From NCBI RefSeq assembly GCF_900167155.1, contig NZ_FUXU01000014.1:1-64000 (forward strand): 64,000 nucleotides of DNA. The letters run 5' to 3'. The notes under the pieces are model-generated. The model saw nothing but the letters and a program-made list of their open reading frames with translations, was not told the DNA's origin and ran no database searches. This DNA comes from Enterovibrio nigricans DSM 22720 (GTDB taxonomy: Bacteria > Pseudomonadota > Gammaproteobacteria > Enterobacterales > Vibrionaceae). Made by a program: the position numbers and the translations under genes. This document shows positions 1 through 8,620 of the stretch, piece after piece (the first letter of the stretch is position 1; the number at the start of each line of letters is the position of its first letter).

Positions 1-687
1 GATTGCCCAGTAATTCAAGGTTCTGCACTGGGTGCACTGAACGGCGAAGAGCAGTGGGAAGCGAAAGTAATCGAACTGGCTGAAGCACTGGATTCTTACA
101 TCCCAGAGCCAGAGCGTGCGATCGACCGTCCGTTCATCCTGCCAATCGAAGACGTATTCTCAATCCAAGGCCGTGGTACAGTTGTAACTGGTCGTGTTGA
201 GCAAGGTATCGTTCGCGTAGGTGACGAAGTTGCAATCGTTGGTATCGTAGACACCATCACCACTACTTGTACTGGTGTTGAGATGTTCCGTAAGCTTCTT
301 GACGAAGGTCGTGCAGGTGAGAACGTTGGTGTTCTTCTGCGTGGTACTAAGCGTGACGAAGTACAACGTGGTCAAGTACTGGCGAAGCCAGGTTCAATCA
401 CTCCACACACTACTTTCACTTCAGAAATCTACGTTCTGTCGAAAGATGAAGGCGGCCGTCATACTCCGTTCTTCAAAGGCTACCGTCCACAGTTCTACTT
501 CCGTACAACTGACGTGACCGGTACTATCGAACTGCCAGAAGGCGTTGAGATGGTAATGCCTGGTGATAACGTTTCTATGACTGTAACTCTGATCGCGCCA
601 ATCGCGATGGACGAAGGTCTACGTTTCGCTATCCGTGAAGGTGGCCGTACTGTAGGTGCGGGTGTTGTTGCTAAAATCATCGAATAA
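1..687 (+). CDS. tufB: Elongation factor Tu, C-terminal 228 residues (5' cut by window)
   Basis: EF-Tu is the GTPase that brings aminoacyl-tRNA to the ribosome. The reading frame is open from base 1 to the TAA at 685-687 and encodes the end of the G domain plus beta-barrel domains II and III. Domain II shows [13 protein letters not shown], and the tail ends [10 protein letters not shown] as in E. coli. About 166 N-terminal residues, including the P-loop, lie outside the window. It sits directly upstream of secE, as tufB does in E. coli. An intrinsic terminator follows. Confidence 0.97.
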   Translation, partial: DCPVIQGSALGALNGEEQWEAKVIELAEALDSYIPEPERAIDRPFILPIEDVFSIQGRGTVVTGRVEQGIVRVGDEVAIVGIVDTITTTCTGVEMFRKLLDEGRAGENVGVLLRGTKRDEVQRGQVLAKPGSITPHTTFTSEIYVLSKDEGGRHTPFFKGYRPQFYFRTTDVTGTIELPEGVEMVMPGDNVSMTVTLIAPIAMDEGLRFAIREGGRTVGAGVVAKIIE

Positions 688-706
688 GATTTGACGACAC
701 ACTAGC

Positions 707-734
707 AAAAAGGGCATCATTTGATGCCCTTTTT
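707..734 (+). terminator. Intrinsic terminator after tuf
   Basis: A 9-bp perfect stem (AGGGCATCA / TGATGCCCT) with a 2-nt loop, preceded by A residues and followed by five T residues. It separates tuf from secE-nusG. Confidence 0.9.
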
Positions 735-838
735 CTGCACCAAATCTTTGGATTGAACTTTTTTCGCCAATTGGTCGCAGTGATAACTGTTTTGGGATGA
801 GAAAATATGCGTAAACGGATAACCGGTATTATTTTCTT

Positions 839-887
839 AATCTATTACCTCGTTAACGCGAGGTTGTTGTCGTCTATGAAATAGATT
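839..887 (+). repeat. Nested inverted repeat in the secE leader
   Basis: An outer 8-bp inverted repeat AATCTATT / AATAGATT (839-846, 880-887) encloses an inner hairpin ACCTCG / CGAGGT (847-852, 859-864). It lies just before the secE ribosome-binding site. It could fold in the leader RNA as an RNase III or stability element, or mark a protein-binding site; no function is shown by sequence alone. I could not identify a convincing secE promoter upstream. Confidence 0.55.
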
Positions 888-904
888 AGTTACAGGTAGA
901 ATGT

Positions 905-1276
905 ATGAAAGCGAATGCTGAAGCCCCAACCGGGTCAATGGACACCCTAAAATGGGTTGTGGTCTTTGCCTTAGTGGCAACTGCGGTAGTGGGAAATAGC
1001 CTGTACAGTGATATGTCTGTCGTGCTTCGAGCTGCAGCTGTTGTCGTGCTTGTTGCTGCTGCGGGTGGTGTTGCTGCCCTGACAGCGAAAGGTAAAGCAG
1101 CGATCACCTTTGCACGTGAATCGCGTATGGAAGTGCGTAAAGTTGTTTGGCCAACTCGCCAAGAAACTTTGCAGACCACTCTCATCGTTCTGGCTGTCAC
1201 TGTCGTCATGGCGCTCATCCTGTGGGGCATCGACGGTATCATGGTCCGTCTGGTCCGCCTAATCACTGGCGTGTGA
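905..1276 (+). CDS. secE: Preprotein translocase subunit SecE
   Basis: SecE is the essential inner-membrane partner of SecY in the Sec translocon. The 123-residue product has three hydrophobic segments (about residues 17-32, 39-60 and 93-115), like the three-helix enterobacterial form. The family motif [13 protein letters not shown] is near residues 77-89. An AGGTAG ribosome-binding site precedes the ATG. It is followed after 10 bp by nusG, the conserved secE-nusG operon. Confidence 0.96.
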   Translation: MKANAEAPTGSMDTLKWVVVFALVATAVVGNSLYSDMSVVLRAAAVVVLVAAAGGVAALTAKGKAAITFARESRMEVRKVVWPTRQETLQTTLIVLAVTVVMALILWGIDGIMVRLVRLITGV

Positions 1277-1286
1277 GGTTAACTAC

Positions 1287-1832
1287 ATGAGCGAAGCTCC
1301 TAAAAAACGTTGGTATGTTGTTCAGGCTTTCTCTGGCTTTGAAGGCCGAGTCTCTAAGTCTCTAAACGAATATATCAAGATCCACGAGATGGAAGACTAC
1401 TTTGGTGAGGTACTGGTACCTACTGAGGAAGTTGTTGAAATGCGCGCGGGACAACGCCGCAAAAGTGAACGTAAGTTCTTCCCAGGCTATGTACTGGTTC
1501 AGATGATCATGAACGATGAGTCATGGCACTTGGTTCGTAGTGTTCCACGTGTAATGGGCTTTATCGGTGGTACTCCTGATCGTCCAGCTCCGATTTCTGA
1601 CAAAGAAGCGGATGCAATCCTGAACCGTCTGGAGAAAGCGAGCGAATCACCAGTTCATAAAACTGTTTATGAAGCAGGTGAGGTTGTCCGTGTTACTGAA
1701 GGCCCATTTGCGGACTTCAACGGCGTGGTTGAAGAAGTAGATTACGAGAAGAGCCGTGTGAAGGTTTCTGTGTCTATCTTTGGTCGTGCTACACCAGTTG
1801 AGCTAGAGTTCAGCCAAGTCGAAAAAAGCTGA
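1287..1832 (+). CDS. nusG: Transcription termination/antitermination factor NusG
   Basis: NusG binds RNA polymerase, raises processivity, and couples it to Rho or to ribosomal S10. The 181-residue protein (E. coli 181) starts with the NGN domain ([14 protein letters not shown] near residues 6-19, then the [10 protein letters not shown] segment). It ends with a KOW domain ([19 protein letters not shown], about residues 130-148). The GAGG ribosome-binding site overlaps the secE stop, so the two genes are probably translationally coupled. Confidence 0.97.
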   Translation: MSEAPKKRWYVVQAFSGFEGRVSKSLNEYIKIHEMEDYFGEVLVPTEEVVEMRAGQRRKSERKFFPGYVLVQMIMNDESWHLVRSVPRVMGFIGGTPDRPAPISDKEADAILNRLEKASESPVHKTVYEAGEVVRVTEGPFADFNGVVEEVDYEKSRVKVSVSIFGRATPVELEFSQVEKS

Positions 1833-1853
1833 TCGTTTTTTGCTCGGAAACAG

Positions 1854-1882
1854 TTGCGAGGGGCGCGAAATTTGAATACAAT
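1854..1882 (+). promoter_or_regulatory. Predicted sigma70 promoter of rplK-rplA
   Basis: TTGCGA (1854-1859), a 17-bp spacer and TACAAT (1877-1882) make a near-consensus sigma70 promoter. The expected start is near 1889. The stretch after the -10 (TTCGCGCCC) is GC-rich, which is typical of promoters under negative stringent control. The -10 lies in the loop and start of the 3' arm of the hairpin that ends the nusG transcript, so promoter and terminator share the same bases. Confidence 0.75.
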
Positions 1883-1898
1883 TTCGCGCCCTTTTGTT
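1861..1898 (+). terminator. Terminator after nusG, overlapping the rplK promoter
   Basis: A 12-bp perfect stem (GGGCGCGAAATT, 1861-1872; AATTTCGCGCCC, 1880-1891) with a 7-nt loop, followed by TTTTGTT. The structure fits a Rho-independent terminator for secE-nusG. Confidence 0.8.
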
Positions 1899-1907
1899 AA
1901 ACGGGGA

Positions 1908-1928
1908 GTCTGTTTTCATAAAACAGAC
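1908..1928 (+). promoter_or_regulatory. Hairpin in the L11-L1 mRNA leader
   Basis: A perfect 9-bp stem (GTCTGTTTT / AAAACAGAC) with a CAT loop lies between the predicted start (about 1889) and rplK. In E. coli, L1 represses this operon by binding the leader of the L11 mRNA. This hairpin may be part of that target, but the L1-binding motif itself was not verified. Confidence 0.45.
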
Positions 1929-1956
1929 GTTTGAACCCAAATTTAGGTATTTAGTA

Positions 1957-2385
1957 ATGGCTAAAAAAGTAGAAGCTTACATCAAGCTGCAAGTTGCAGC
2001 TGGTGCAGCAAACCCAAGTCCACCAGTTGGTCCAGCTCTGGGTCAGCACGGCGTTAACATCATGGAATTCTGTAAAGCGTTTAACGCACGTACAGAATCT
2101 CTAGAGAAAGGTCTGCCAACTCCAGTAGTTATCTCTGTATACAGCGACCGTTCTTTCACGTTCGAACTTAAGACTCCACCTGCAGCAGTTCTGCTGAAAA
2201 AAGCAGCTGGCATCAAGTCTGGTTCAGGCCGTCCTAACACTGAGAAAGTGGGTACTGTTACCGACGCTCAGATCCAGGAAATCGCAGAAACTAAAGCGAA
2301 AGACATGACTGGCGCAGACATTGAAGCGATGAAACGCTCAATTGCTGGTACTGCTCGTTCAATGGGTCTGGTAGTAGAGGGTTAA
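1957..2385 (+). CDS. rplK: 50S ribosomal protein L11
   Basis: L11 binds 23S rRNA at the GTPase-associated centre and is needed for RelA activation. The 142-residue length equals E. coli. The proline-rich N-terminal segment [17 protein letters not shown] and the C-terminal rRNA-binding domain are intact. The frame is open further upstream, but the ATG at 1957 gives the family start ([11 protein letters not shown]) and follows a TTAGGT-like ribosome-binding site, so the longer form is rejected. It is translationally linked to rplA. Confidence 0.97.
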   Translation: MAKKVEAYIKLQVAAGAANPSPPVGPALGQHGVNIMEFCKAFNARTESLEKGLPTPVVISVYSDRSFTFELKTPPAAVLLKKAAGIKSGSGRPNTEKVGTVTDAQIQEIAETKAKDMTGADIEAMKRSIAGTARSMGLVVEG

Positions 2386-2389
2386 GACA

Positions 2390-3094
2390 ATGGCAAAATT
2401 GACTAAGCGCATGCGCGTAATCCGTGACAAAGTTGATGTAACTCGTGAGTATGACATCAACGAAGCTGTTGCTCTTCTAAAAGAACTAGCTACTGCTAAA
2501 TTCGTTGAAAGTGTAGACGTTGCTGTAAACCTAGGCATCGATGCACGTAAATCAGACCAAAACGTTCGTGGCGCAACTGTATTGCCACACGGTACTGGCC
2601 GTGACATCCGCGTAGCGGTATTCACTCAAGGTGCGAACGCTGAAGCTGCTAAAGCTGCTGGTGCTGACATCGTTGGTATGGAAGATCTGGCTGACCAAAT
2701 CAAGAAAGGCGAGATGAACTTCGACGTAGTTATCGCATCTCCAGATGCAATGCGCGTTGTAGGTCAACTAGGTACCATCCTAGGTCCTCGCGGTCTGATG
2801 CCAAACCCGAAAGTTGGTACTGTAACTCCTAACGTTGCTGAAGCGGTTCAAAACGCAAAAGCGGGTCAGGTTCGTTACCGTAACGACAAGAACGGTATCA
2901 TCCACACCACTATCGGTAAGGTTGATTTCGACGGCGAAAAACTTAAAGGCAACCTGGAAGCTCTGCTGGTAGCTCTGAAGAAAGCGAAGCCTTCTTCAGC
3001 GAAAGGTACTTTCGTTAAGAAAGTAACCATCTCTACCACTATGGGTGCAGGTGTTGCGGTTGACCAGAATACTCTGGACGCGAACGCAAACTAA
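2390..3094 (+). CDS. rplA: 50S ribosomal protein L1
   Basis: L1 forms the mobile stalk at the E site of the 50S subunit and autoregulates the L11-L1 operon. The product has 234 residues, as in E. coli. It carries the L1 signature around [15 protein letters not shown] (about residues 130-145) and the C-terminal [12 protein letters not shown] segment. The GAGGG ribosome-binding site overlaps the end of rplK, four bases upstream. Confidence 0.97.
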   Translation: MAKLTKRMRVIRDKVDVTREYDINEAVALLKELATAKFVESVDVAVNLGIDARKSDQNVRGATVLPHGTGRDIRVAVFTQGANAEAAKAAGADIVGMEDLADQIKKGEMNFDVVIASPDAMRVVGQLGTILGPRGLMPNPKVGTVTPNVAEAVQNAKAGQVRYRNDKNGIIHTTIGKVDFDGEKLKGNLEALLVALKKAKPSSAKGTFVKKVTISTTMGAGVAVDQNTLDANAN

Positions 3095-3133
3095 TTGCTA
3101 GAAGCGGAGAGTTACTGTACAATTCTCCGCTTC
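3095..3133 (+). promoter_or_regulatory. Predicted rplJ promoter embedded in an inverted repeat
   Basis: TTGCTA (3095-3100), a 17-bp spacer and TACAAT (3118-3123). A perfect 10-bp inverted repeat, GAAGCGGAGA (3101-3110) and TCTCCGCTTC (3124-3133), frames the -10. The layout copies the rplK promoter. Here no T-tract follows the stem, so a terminator role is less likely. The -35 starts at the base after the rplA stop. Confidence 0.7.
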
Positions 3134-3139
3134 AAAATA

Positions 3140-3329
3140 ATGGCTGATGTCCGCTTGTCGGACTTCGTCCAAGACCGTAGGCGTTTCTTTCTTCGGAAGG
3201 ATACTTAATAAGCCCTACGTAGACGGTGCCAGGACATGATAGATATTATTCTTTCTTGGATCTGCGCCGTAATTACTCTCCTGCTGTGAAGTAGCGAGTG
3301 GTGTAAATATAATCCAGGAGCAAATCCAA
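3140..3329 (+). promoter_or_regulatory. L10 leader RNA of rplJL-rpoBC
   Basis: The untranslated leader before rplJ is about 190 nt with several complementary segments: ATGTCC near 3147 with GGACAT near 3232, GTCCG/CGGAC around a 5-nt loop, and CGTAGGC with GCCCTACG. This position and folding potential fit the gammaproteobacterial L10 leader, which the L10-(L12)4 complex binds to repress translation. Boundaries are approximate. Confidence 0.6.
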
Positions 3330-3824
3330 ATGGCATTAAATCTTCAAGACAAAAAAGCAATTGTTGCTGAAGTCAACGAAGCTGCCAGTGGTGCCCTGTC
3401 TGCAGTTGTAGCTGATTCTCGCGGCGTTACCGTTGGCGCGATGACTGTTCTACGTAAACAAGCGCGTGAAGCGGGTGTTTACCTGAAAGTTGTTCGTAAC
3501 ACGTTAGCACGTCGAGCAGTTGAAGGTACTGCCTACGAATGTCTACAAGACATTTTCGTCGGTCCTTCACTGATCGGTTTCTCTAATGAGCACCCAGGTG
3601 CTGCGGCGCGTCTTTTTAAAGACTTCGCTAAAGAGAACAAAAATTTCGAGATCAAAGCTGCTGCATTCGAAGGCTCTATCACTGACGCTGACGTACTAGC
3701 AACACTGCCAACATACGACGAAGCGATTGCACGCCTGATGATGTGCATGAAAGAAGCGTCTGCTGGCAAACTGGTACGTACTATTGCAGCTGTTCGCGAC
3801 CAAAAAGAAGAAGCAGCGGCATAA
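3330..3824 (+). CDS. rplJ: 50S ribosomal protein L10
   Basis: L10 anchors L7/L12 dimers on the 50S stalk base and, in complex with L12, represses its own mRNA. The product is 164 residues (E. coli 165) and starts [15 protein letters not shown], almost identical to E. coli. An AGGAG ribosome-binding site lies 10 nt upstream. The C-terminal helix ([16 protein letters not shown]) is the L12-binding part. rplL follows after 60 bp. Confidence 0.97.
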   Translation: MALNLQDKKAIVAEVNEAASGALSAVVADSRGVTVGAMTVLRKQAREAGVYLKVVRNTLARRAVEGTAYECLQDIFVGPSLIGFSNEHPGAAARLFKDFAKENKNFEIKAAAFEGSITDADVLATLPTYDEAIARLMMCMKEASAGKLVRTIAAVRDQKEEAAA

Positions 3825-3884
3825 TTTGCCTTGCTTTTAACTGGTTGCTATTTAAACTAATTGTTGACTTTAAAGAGAATTGTT

Positions 3885-4250
3885 ATGTCTATCACTAACG
3901 AGCAAATCCTAGACGCAGTTGCAGAAATGTCTGTAATGCAAGTTGTTGAACTGATCGAAGCTATGGAAGAAAAGTTCGGCGTAACTGCAGCTGCTGCAGT
4001 TGTAGCTGGCGGCGTTGCTGCTGAAGCTGCTGAAGAGCAAACTGAATTCGACGTAATTCTGACTGCTGCTGGTCCAAACAAAGTAGCTGTTATCAAAGCA
4101 GTTCGCGGCGCAACTGGTCTTGGCCTGAAAGAAGCGAAAGCAGTTGTTGACGGTGCTCCAGCTCCTCTGAAAGAAGCAGTTTCTAAAGAAGAAGCTGACG
4201 CTCTTAAAGCACAGCTAGAAGAAGCTGGTGCTTCTGTTGAAGTTAAGTAA
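3885..4250 (+). CDS. rplL: 50S ribosomal protein L7/L12
   Basis: L7/L12 is the multi-copy stalk protein that recruits translational GTPases. The product is 121 residues: an N-terminal dimerisation domain ([20 protein letters not shown]), an Ala-rich hinge near residues 35-50, and a C-terminal domain with [12 protein letters not shown]-like and [15 protein letters not shown] segments. An in-frame TTG lies at 3861, but the ATG at 3885 gives the family start and follows AAAGAG. Confidence 0.97.
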   Translation: MSITNEQILDAVAEMSVMQVVELIEAMEEKFGVTAAAAVVAGGVAAEAAEEQTEFDVILTAAGPNKVAVIKAVRGATGLGLKEAKAVVDGAPAPLKEAVSKEEADALKAQLEEAGASVEVK

Positions 4251-4265
4251 TTATTGCTTAGCTTC

Positions 4266-4315
4266 ATAGCCTGAAAGGGCTATTGGCTGGTGGCTTTTTA
4301 GCCACCGGCCTTTTT
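4266..4315 (+). terminator. rplL-rpoB attenuator
   Basis: Two consecutive hairpins: ATAGCC / GGCTAT (4266-4283), then an 11-bp stem with one G-U pair (4285-4295 with 4300-4310) followed by TTTTT. In E. coli a partial terminator in this gap lowers rpoBC expression relative to the ribosomal genes. This structure is the equivalent in sequence and place. Confidence 0.8.
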
Positions 4316-4327
4316 GCGCTGTAGGGC

Positions 4328-4397
4328 AGTAGTGAATTTTACACCCCGTTTAGTCACTACTCTCCATGCAAAACACATCAGATTTAACCCTCTGATG
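4328..4397 (+). promoter_or_regulatory. rpoB leader hairpins
   Basis: Two further stem-loops: AGTAGTGA (4328-4335) with TCACTACT (4354-4361), and CATCAGA (4376-4382) with TCTGATG (4391-4397). E. coli has an RNase III processing site in this leader, so these stems are candidates. No cleavage site can be read from sequence. Confidence 0.45.
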
Positions 4398-4480
4398 TTC
4401 CTACAGTAAACGGCGGTTTATAGTTACTGTCCCATCAGTCTGGACAGTTTGGGTCACTTATCAGCGAGCTGAGGAACCCT

Positions 4481-7400
4481 ATGGTTTACTCTTATACCGA
4501 GAAAAAGCGTATCCGTAAGGATTTTGGTAAGCGTCCTCAAGTTCTGGACGTGCCATACTTGCTGTCCATCCAGCTAGATTCCTTCGAGAAATTCATCGAG
4601 CAGGATCCAGAAGGGCAATACGGACTTGAAGCTGCTTTTCGCTCTGTCTTTCCGATTCAGAGCTACAACGGCAACTCCGAGTTGCAATACGTTAGCTATC
4701 GTCTCGGTGAGCCAGTTTTCGATGTTAAAGAATGTCAGATCCGTGGCGTAACCTATTCTGCACCACTGCGCGTAAAACTGCGTCTAGTGATGTTTGATAG
4801 AGATGCACCTGCTGGCACCGTAAAAGACATCAAAGAGCAAGAAGTCTACATGGGTGAAATTCCACTCATGACAGACAATGGTACCTTCGTTATTAACGGT
4901 ACTGAGAGGGTTATCGTATCCCAGCTGCATCGTAGCCCGGGCGTCTTCTTCGACAGCGATAAGGGTAAAACCCATTCCTCAGGTAAAGTGCTGTATAACG
5001 CACGCATCATTCCATACCGTGGTTCATGGTTGGACTTTGAATTCGATCCTAAGGATCTGCTGTACGTACGTATAGACCGTCGTCGTAAGCTGCCTGCATC
5101 GATCATTCTGCGTGCACTTGAGTACACTACTGAGCAAATCCTAGACCTGTTCTTCTCGAAAATTGTTTTCGAAGTAAAAGGCAAGTCTCTGGTTATGGAG
5201 CTGGTACCTGATCGCCTGCGTGGCGAAACTGCAAGCTTTGATATCGAAGCTAACGGTAAGGTATACATCGAAAAAGGCCGTCGTATTACTGCGCGCCACA
5301 TTCGTCAGCTTGAAAAAGACGACGTTGCACAAATTGAAGTCCCTGTTGAATATATCGTGGGCAAGCTTTCTGCACGCGACTACATCAACGAGGAAACTGG
5401 TGAGATCATCGCTGGTGCTAACCAAGAGCTGAGCCTGGAATCTCTGGCGCTGTTGTCTCAGGCTGGTCACAAGAAGATCGAAACCCTGTTCACCAATGAC
5501 TTGGATCACGGCCCGTACATGGCTGATACCCTGCGTATCGACAGCACGAGCGACCGCCTGACGGCATTGGTAGAAATCTATCGCATGATGCGCCCTGGTG
5601 AGCCACCAACGCGCGAAGCAGCTGAACAGCTTTTTGAAAGCTTGTTCTTCTCAGAAGATCGCTACGATCTTTCTGCGGTAGGCCGTATGAAGTTCAACAG
5701 TTCACTGTGCCGCGAAGAGATGACCGGTTCTGGTGTACTAAGCCACGATGATATTATTCAGGTGATGCGTAAGCTAATCGATATCCGTAACGGTATTGGT
5801 GAAGTGGATGACATCGACCACCTGGGTAACCGTCGTATTCGCTCTGTGGGTGAAATGGCAGAGAACCAATTCCGTGTAGGTCTGGTTCGTGTTGAACGTG
5901 CGGTTAAAGAGCGCTTAAGCCTTGGCGACCTTGACGCGATCATGCCTCAAGATCTGATCAACGCTAAACCTATTTCTGCGGCGGTTAAAGAGTTCTTTGG
6001 CTCTTCTCAGCTGTCCCAGTTTATGGACCAAAACAACCCGTTGTCAGAAGTAACGCACAAACGTCGTATTTCTGCTCTGGGTCCTGGTGGTCTGACGCGT
6101 GAGCGCGCAGGCTTCGAAGTTCGAGACGTACACGCAACCCACTACGGTCGCCTATGTCCTATCGAAACACCTGAAGGTCCAAACATCGGTCTAATTAACT
6201 CGCTTTCAGCGTTTGCACGTACTAACCCGTACGGCTTCCTGGAAACGCCTTACCGTAAAGTTGTTGACGGTAAAGTTACAGACCAAATTGATTACCTTTC
6301 TGCAATCGAAGAAGGTCAATTCGTAATCGCACAGGCGAACGCCGTGTTGAACGAAGACGGTTCTTTCGGTGAAGAATTGATTACAGCTCGCCAGAAAGGT
6401 GATTCAGGTCTGCACCCACGCGATCACGTTCAGTACATGGACGTTGCAACCAACCAGGTTGTATCTGTGGCGGCATCTCTGATCCCGTTCCTAGAGCACG
6501 ATGATGCTAACCGTGTACTTATGGGTGCGAACATGCAACGTCAGGCAGTTCCAACTTTGCGTGCTGATAAGCCGCTGGTAGGTACTGGTATTGAGCGTGC
6601 AGTAGCGGTTGACTCGGGCGTAACAGCTGTTGCGAAACGCGGCGGTATGGTTCAGTCCGTAGATGCATCACGTATCGTTATTAAGGTTAATGAAGATGAG
6701 CTGGTATCTGGCGAAGCCGGTATCGACATCTACAACCTGACGAAGTACACCCGTTCTAACCAGAACACCTGTATCAACCAGCGTCCGTGTGTCATGCCAG
6801 GTGAGCCTGTAATGCGCGGTGACGTACTGGCTGACGGTCCTTCAACGGATCTGGGTGAACTGGCACTAGGCCAGAACATGCGTATCGCGTTCATGCCTTG
6901 GAACGGTTACAACTTCGAGGACTCCATCCTTGTATCTGAGCGTGTAGTACAGGAAGACCGCCTGACTACCATCCACATCCAAGAACTGTCTTGTGTGGCG
7001 CGTGATACTAAACTGGGTAGCGAAGAAATCACTGCTGATATCCCTAATGTGGGTGAAGCTGCGCTGTCTAAGCTTGACGAATCTGGTGTTGTTTACATCG
7101 GTGCGGAAGTGAAAGGTGGCGACATTCTGGTTGGTAAAGTAACGCCTAAAGGCGAAACGCAACTGACGCCAGAAGAGAAACTGCTACGTGCAATCTTTGG
7201 TGAGAAAGCGTCTGACGTGAAAGACTCTTCTCTGCGTGTTCCTAACGGTGTATCTGGTACGGTTATCGACGTACAAGTATTTACCCGTGATGGTGTAGAG
7301 AAAGACAAACGTGCGCTTGAAATCGAAGAAATGCAGCTGAAAGAAGCCAAGAAAGACCTGACAGAAGAGTTCTCTATTCTGGAAGGTGGTCTGGTTGCAC

Positions 7401-8506
7401 GTGTTCGTGGCGTACTAGCAAATGCTGGTTACAGCCAAGAAAAACTGGCGAACATGGATCGCCCGAGCATGCTGTCTCAGACCCTTGACGACGAAGCACT
7501 GCAAACTCAGCTGGAACAACTGGCTGAGCAGTACGACGAACTGAAAGCTGACTTCGATAAGAAGTTCGACACTAAACGCCGTAAGATCACCCAAGGTGAT
7601 GATTTGGCACCGGGCGTCCTTAAGATTGTTAAGGTATACCTGGCTGTTAAACGTCGCATCCAGCCTGGTGATAAGATGGCAGGTCGTCACGGTAACAAGG
7701 GTGTTATCTCTAAGATCAACCCTGTAGAAGACATGCCGTACGATGAAAATGGTGAGCCAGTAGATATCGTACTGAACCCACTGGGTGTACCGTCTCGTAT
7801 GAACATCGGTCAGATCCTTGAAACCCACCTTGGCCTTGCGGCTAAAGGTATTGGTAACAAGATCAACAAGATGCTTAAAGAGCAGCAAGAGTTGGCGAAA
7901 TTCCGCGAATTCCTGCAGAAGGTTTACAGCCTGGGTGATACTCGTCAGAAAGTCGATATCAGCACAATGACTGATGACGAAGTGCGTACATTGATCCAAA
8001 ACTTGCGTGCCGGTCTGCCGATTGCAACGCCAGTATTCGACGGTGCACCAGAGCCTTCAATCAAAGAGTTGTTGAAGCTGGGTGATCTGCCAGAGTCAGG
8101 TCAGTTGAACCTGTTCGATGGCCGCACTGGTGATAAGTTTGAGCGTCCAGTAACCGTTGGTTACATGTACATGCTGAAACTGAACCACTTGGTTGATGAC
8201 AAGATGCACGCCCGTTCTACCGGTTCTTACAGCCTTGTTACTCAGCAGCCGCTGGGTGGTAAAGCTCAGTTCGGTGGCCAGCGTTTCGGTGAGATGGAAG
8301 TGTGGGCGCTTGAAGCATACGGCGCTGCATACACCCTTCAAGAAATGCTGACTGTTAAGTCGGATGACGTGAACGGTCGTACGAAGATGTATAAGAACAT
8401 CGTCGATGGCGATCACCGCATGGAACCGGGTATGCCGGAATCTTTCAACGTATTGCTGAAAGAAATCCGCTCGTTGGGTATTAACATCGAGCTGGAAGAC
8501 GAATAA
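4481..8506 (+). CDS. rpoB: RNA polymerase beta subunit
   Basis: This is the catalytic beta subunit of RNA polymerase, 1341 residues (E. coli 1342). The rifampicin-binding segment reads [20 protein letters not shown] followed by [10 protein letters not shown] (around residues 508-538), so the usual resistance positions D516, H526 and S531 carry the sensitive residues. The [17 protein letters not shown] catalytic-face motif is near residue 1065. A TGAGGA ribosome-binding site precedes the ATG. It is cotranscribed with the ribosomal genes through the attenuator. Confidence 0.98.
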   Translation: MVYSYTEKKRIRKDFGKRPQVLDVPYLLSIQLDSFEKFIEQDPEGQYGLEAAFRSVFPIQSYNGNSELQYVSYRLGEPVFDVKECQIRGVTYSAPLRVKLRLVMFDRDAPAGTVKDIKEQEVYMGEIPLMTDNGTFVINGTERVIVSQLHRSPGVFFDSDKGKTHSSGKVLYNARIIPYRGSWLDFEFDPKDLLYVRIDRRRKLPASIILRALEYTTEQILDLFFSKIVFEVKGKSLVMELVPDRLRGETASFDIEANGKVYIEKGRRITARHIRQLEKDDVAQIEVPVEYIVGKLSARDYINEETGEIIAGANQELSLESLALLSQAGHKKIETLFTNDLDHGPYMADTLRIDSTSDRLTALVEIYRMMRPGEPPTREAAEQLFESLFFSEDRYDLSAVGRMKFNSSLCREEMTGSGVLSHDDIIQVMRKLIDIRNGIGEVDDIDHLGNRRIRSVGEMAENQFRVGLVRVERAVKERLSLGDLDAIMPQDLINAKPISAAVKEFFGSSQLSQFMDQNNPLSEVTHKRRISALGPGGLTRERAGFEVRDVHATHYGRLCPIETPEGPNIGLINSLSAFARTNPYGFLETPYRKVVDGKVTDQIDYLSAIEEGQFVIAQANAVLNEDGSFGEELITARQKGDSGLHPRDHVQYMDVATNQVVSVAASLIPFLEHDDANRVLMGANMQRQAVPTLRADKPLVGTGIERAVAVDSGVTAVAKRGGMVQSVDASRIVIKVNEDELVSGEAGIDIYNLTKYTRSNQNTCINQRPCVMPGEPVMRGDVLADGPSTDLGELALGQNMRIAFMPWNGYNFEDSILVSERVVQEDRLTTIHIQELSCVARDTKLGSEEITADIPNVGEAALSKLDESGVVYIGAEVKGGDILVGKVTPKGETQLTPEEKLLRAIFGEKASDVKDSSLRVPNGVSGTVIDVQVFTRDGVEKDKRALEIEEMQLKEAKKDLTEEFSILEGGLVARVRGVLANAGYSQEKLANMDRPSMLSQTLDDEALQTQLEQLAEQYDELKADFDKKFDTKRRKITQGDDLAPGVLKIVKVYLAVKRRIQPGDKMAGRHGNKGVISKINPVEDMPYDENGEPVDIVLNPLGVPSRMNIGQILETHLGLAAKGIGNKINKMLKEQQELAKFREFLQKVYSLGDTRQKVDISTMTDDEVRTLIQNLRAGLPIATPVFDGAPEPSIKELLKLGDLPESGQLNLFDGRTGDKFERPVTVGYMYMLKLNHLVDDKMHARSTGSYSLVTQQPLGGKAQFGGQRFGEMEVWALEAYGAAYTLQEMLTVKSDDVNGRTKMYKNIVDGDHRMEPGMPESFNVLLKEIRSLGINIELEDE

Positions 8507-8525
8507 GCCAACGCTTAATCGTGAC

Positions 8526-8588
8526 TCCCTTCGCGCAAGCCGCGAAGGGAAGTTCCGGTATCAATATGAAGGCGCAGGTAGCCTGCGC
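8526..8588 (+). promoter_or_regulatory. Hairpins between rpoB and rpoC
   Basis: A perfect 10-bp stem (TCCCTTCGCG, 8526-8535; CGCGAAGGGA, 8541-8550) and a second 7-bp stem (GCGCAGG / CCTGCGC, 8572-8588) followed by TTTT. They may act as processing or stability elements. A strong stop to transcription here would be unexpected inside rpoBC. Confidence 0.5.
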
Positions 8589-8620
8589 TTTTATGGGTCA
8601 ACTCCTCACAGGAGCCGAAT

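Noticed and set aside
735-904. A tRNA gene between tuf and secE
   Set aside because: No cloverleaf or T-loop sequence found; in E. coli the tRNAs are upstream of tufB, here outside the window.
1894-1956. N-terminal extension of L11
   Set aside because: It overlaps the leader hairpin and terminator; family length and start fit ATG 1957.
7415-7999. 194-codon open frame antisense to rpoB
   Set aside because: Shadow of rpoB; no ribosome-binding site or recognisable motif.
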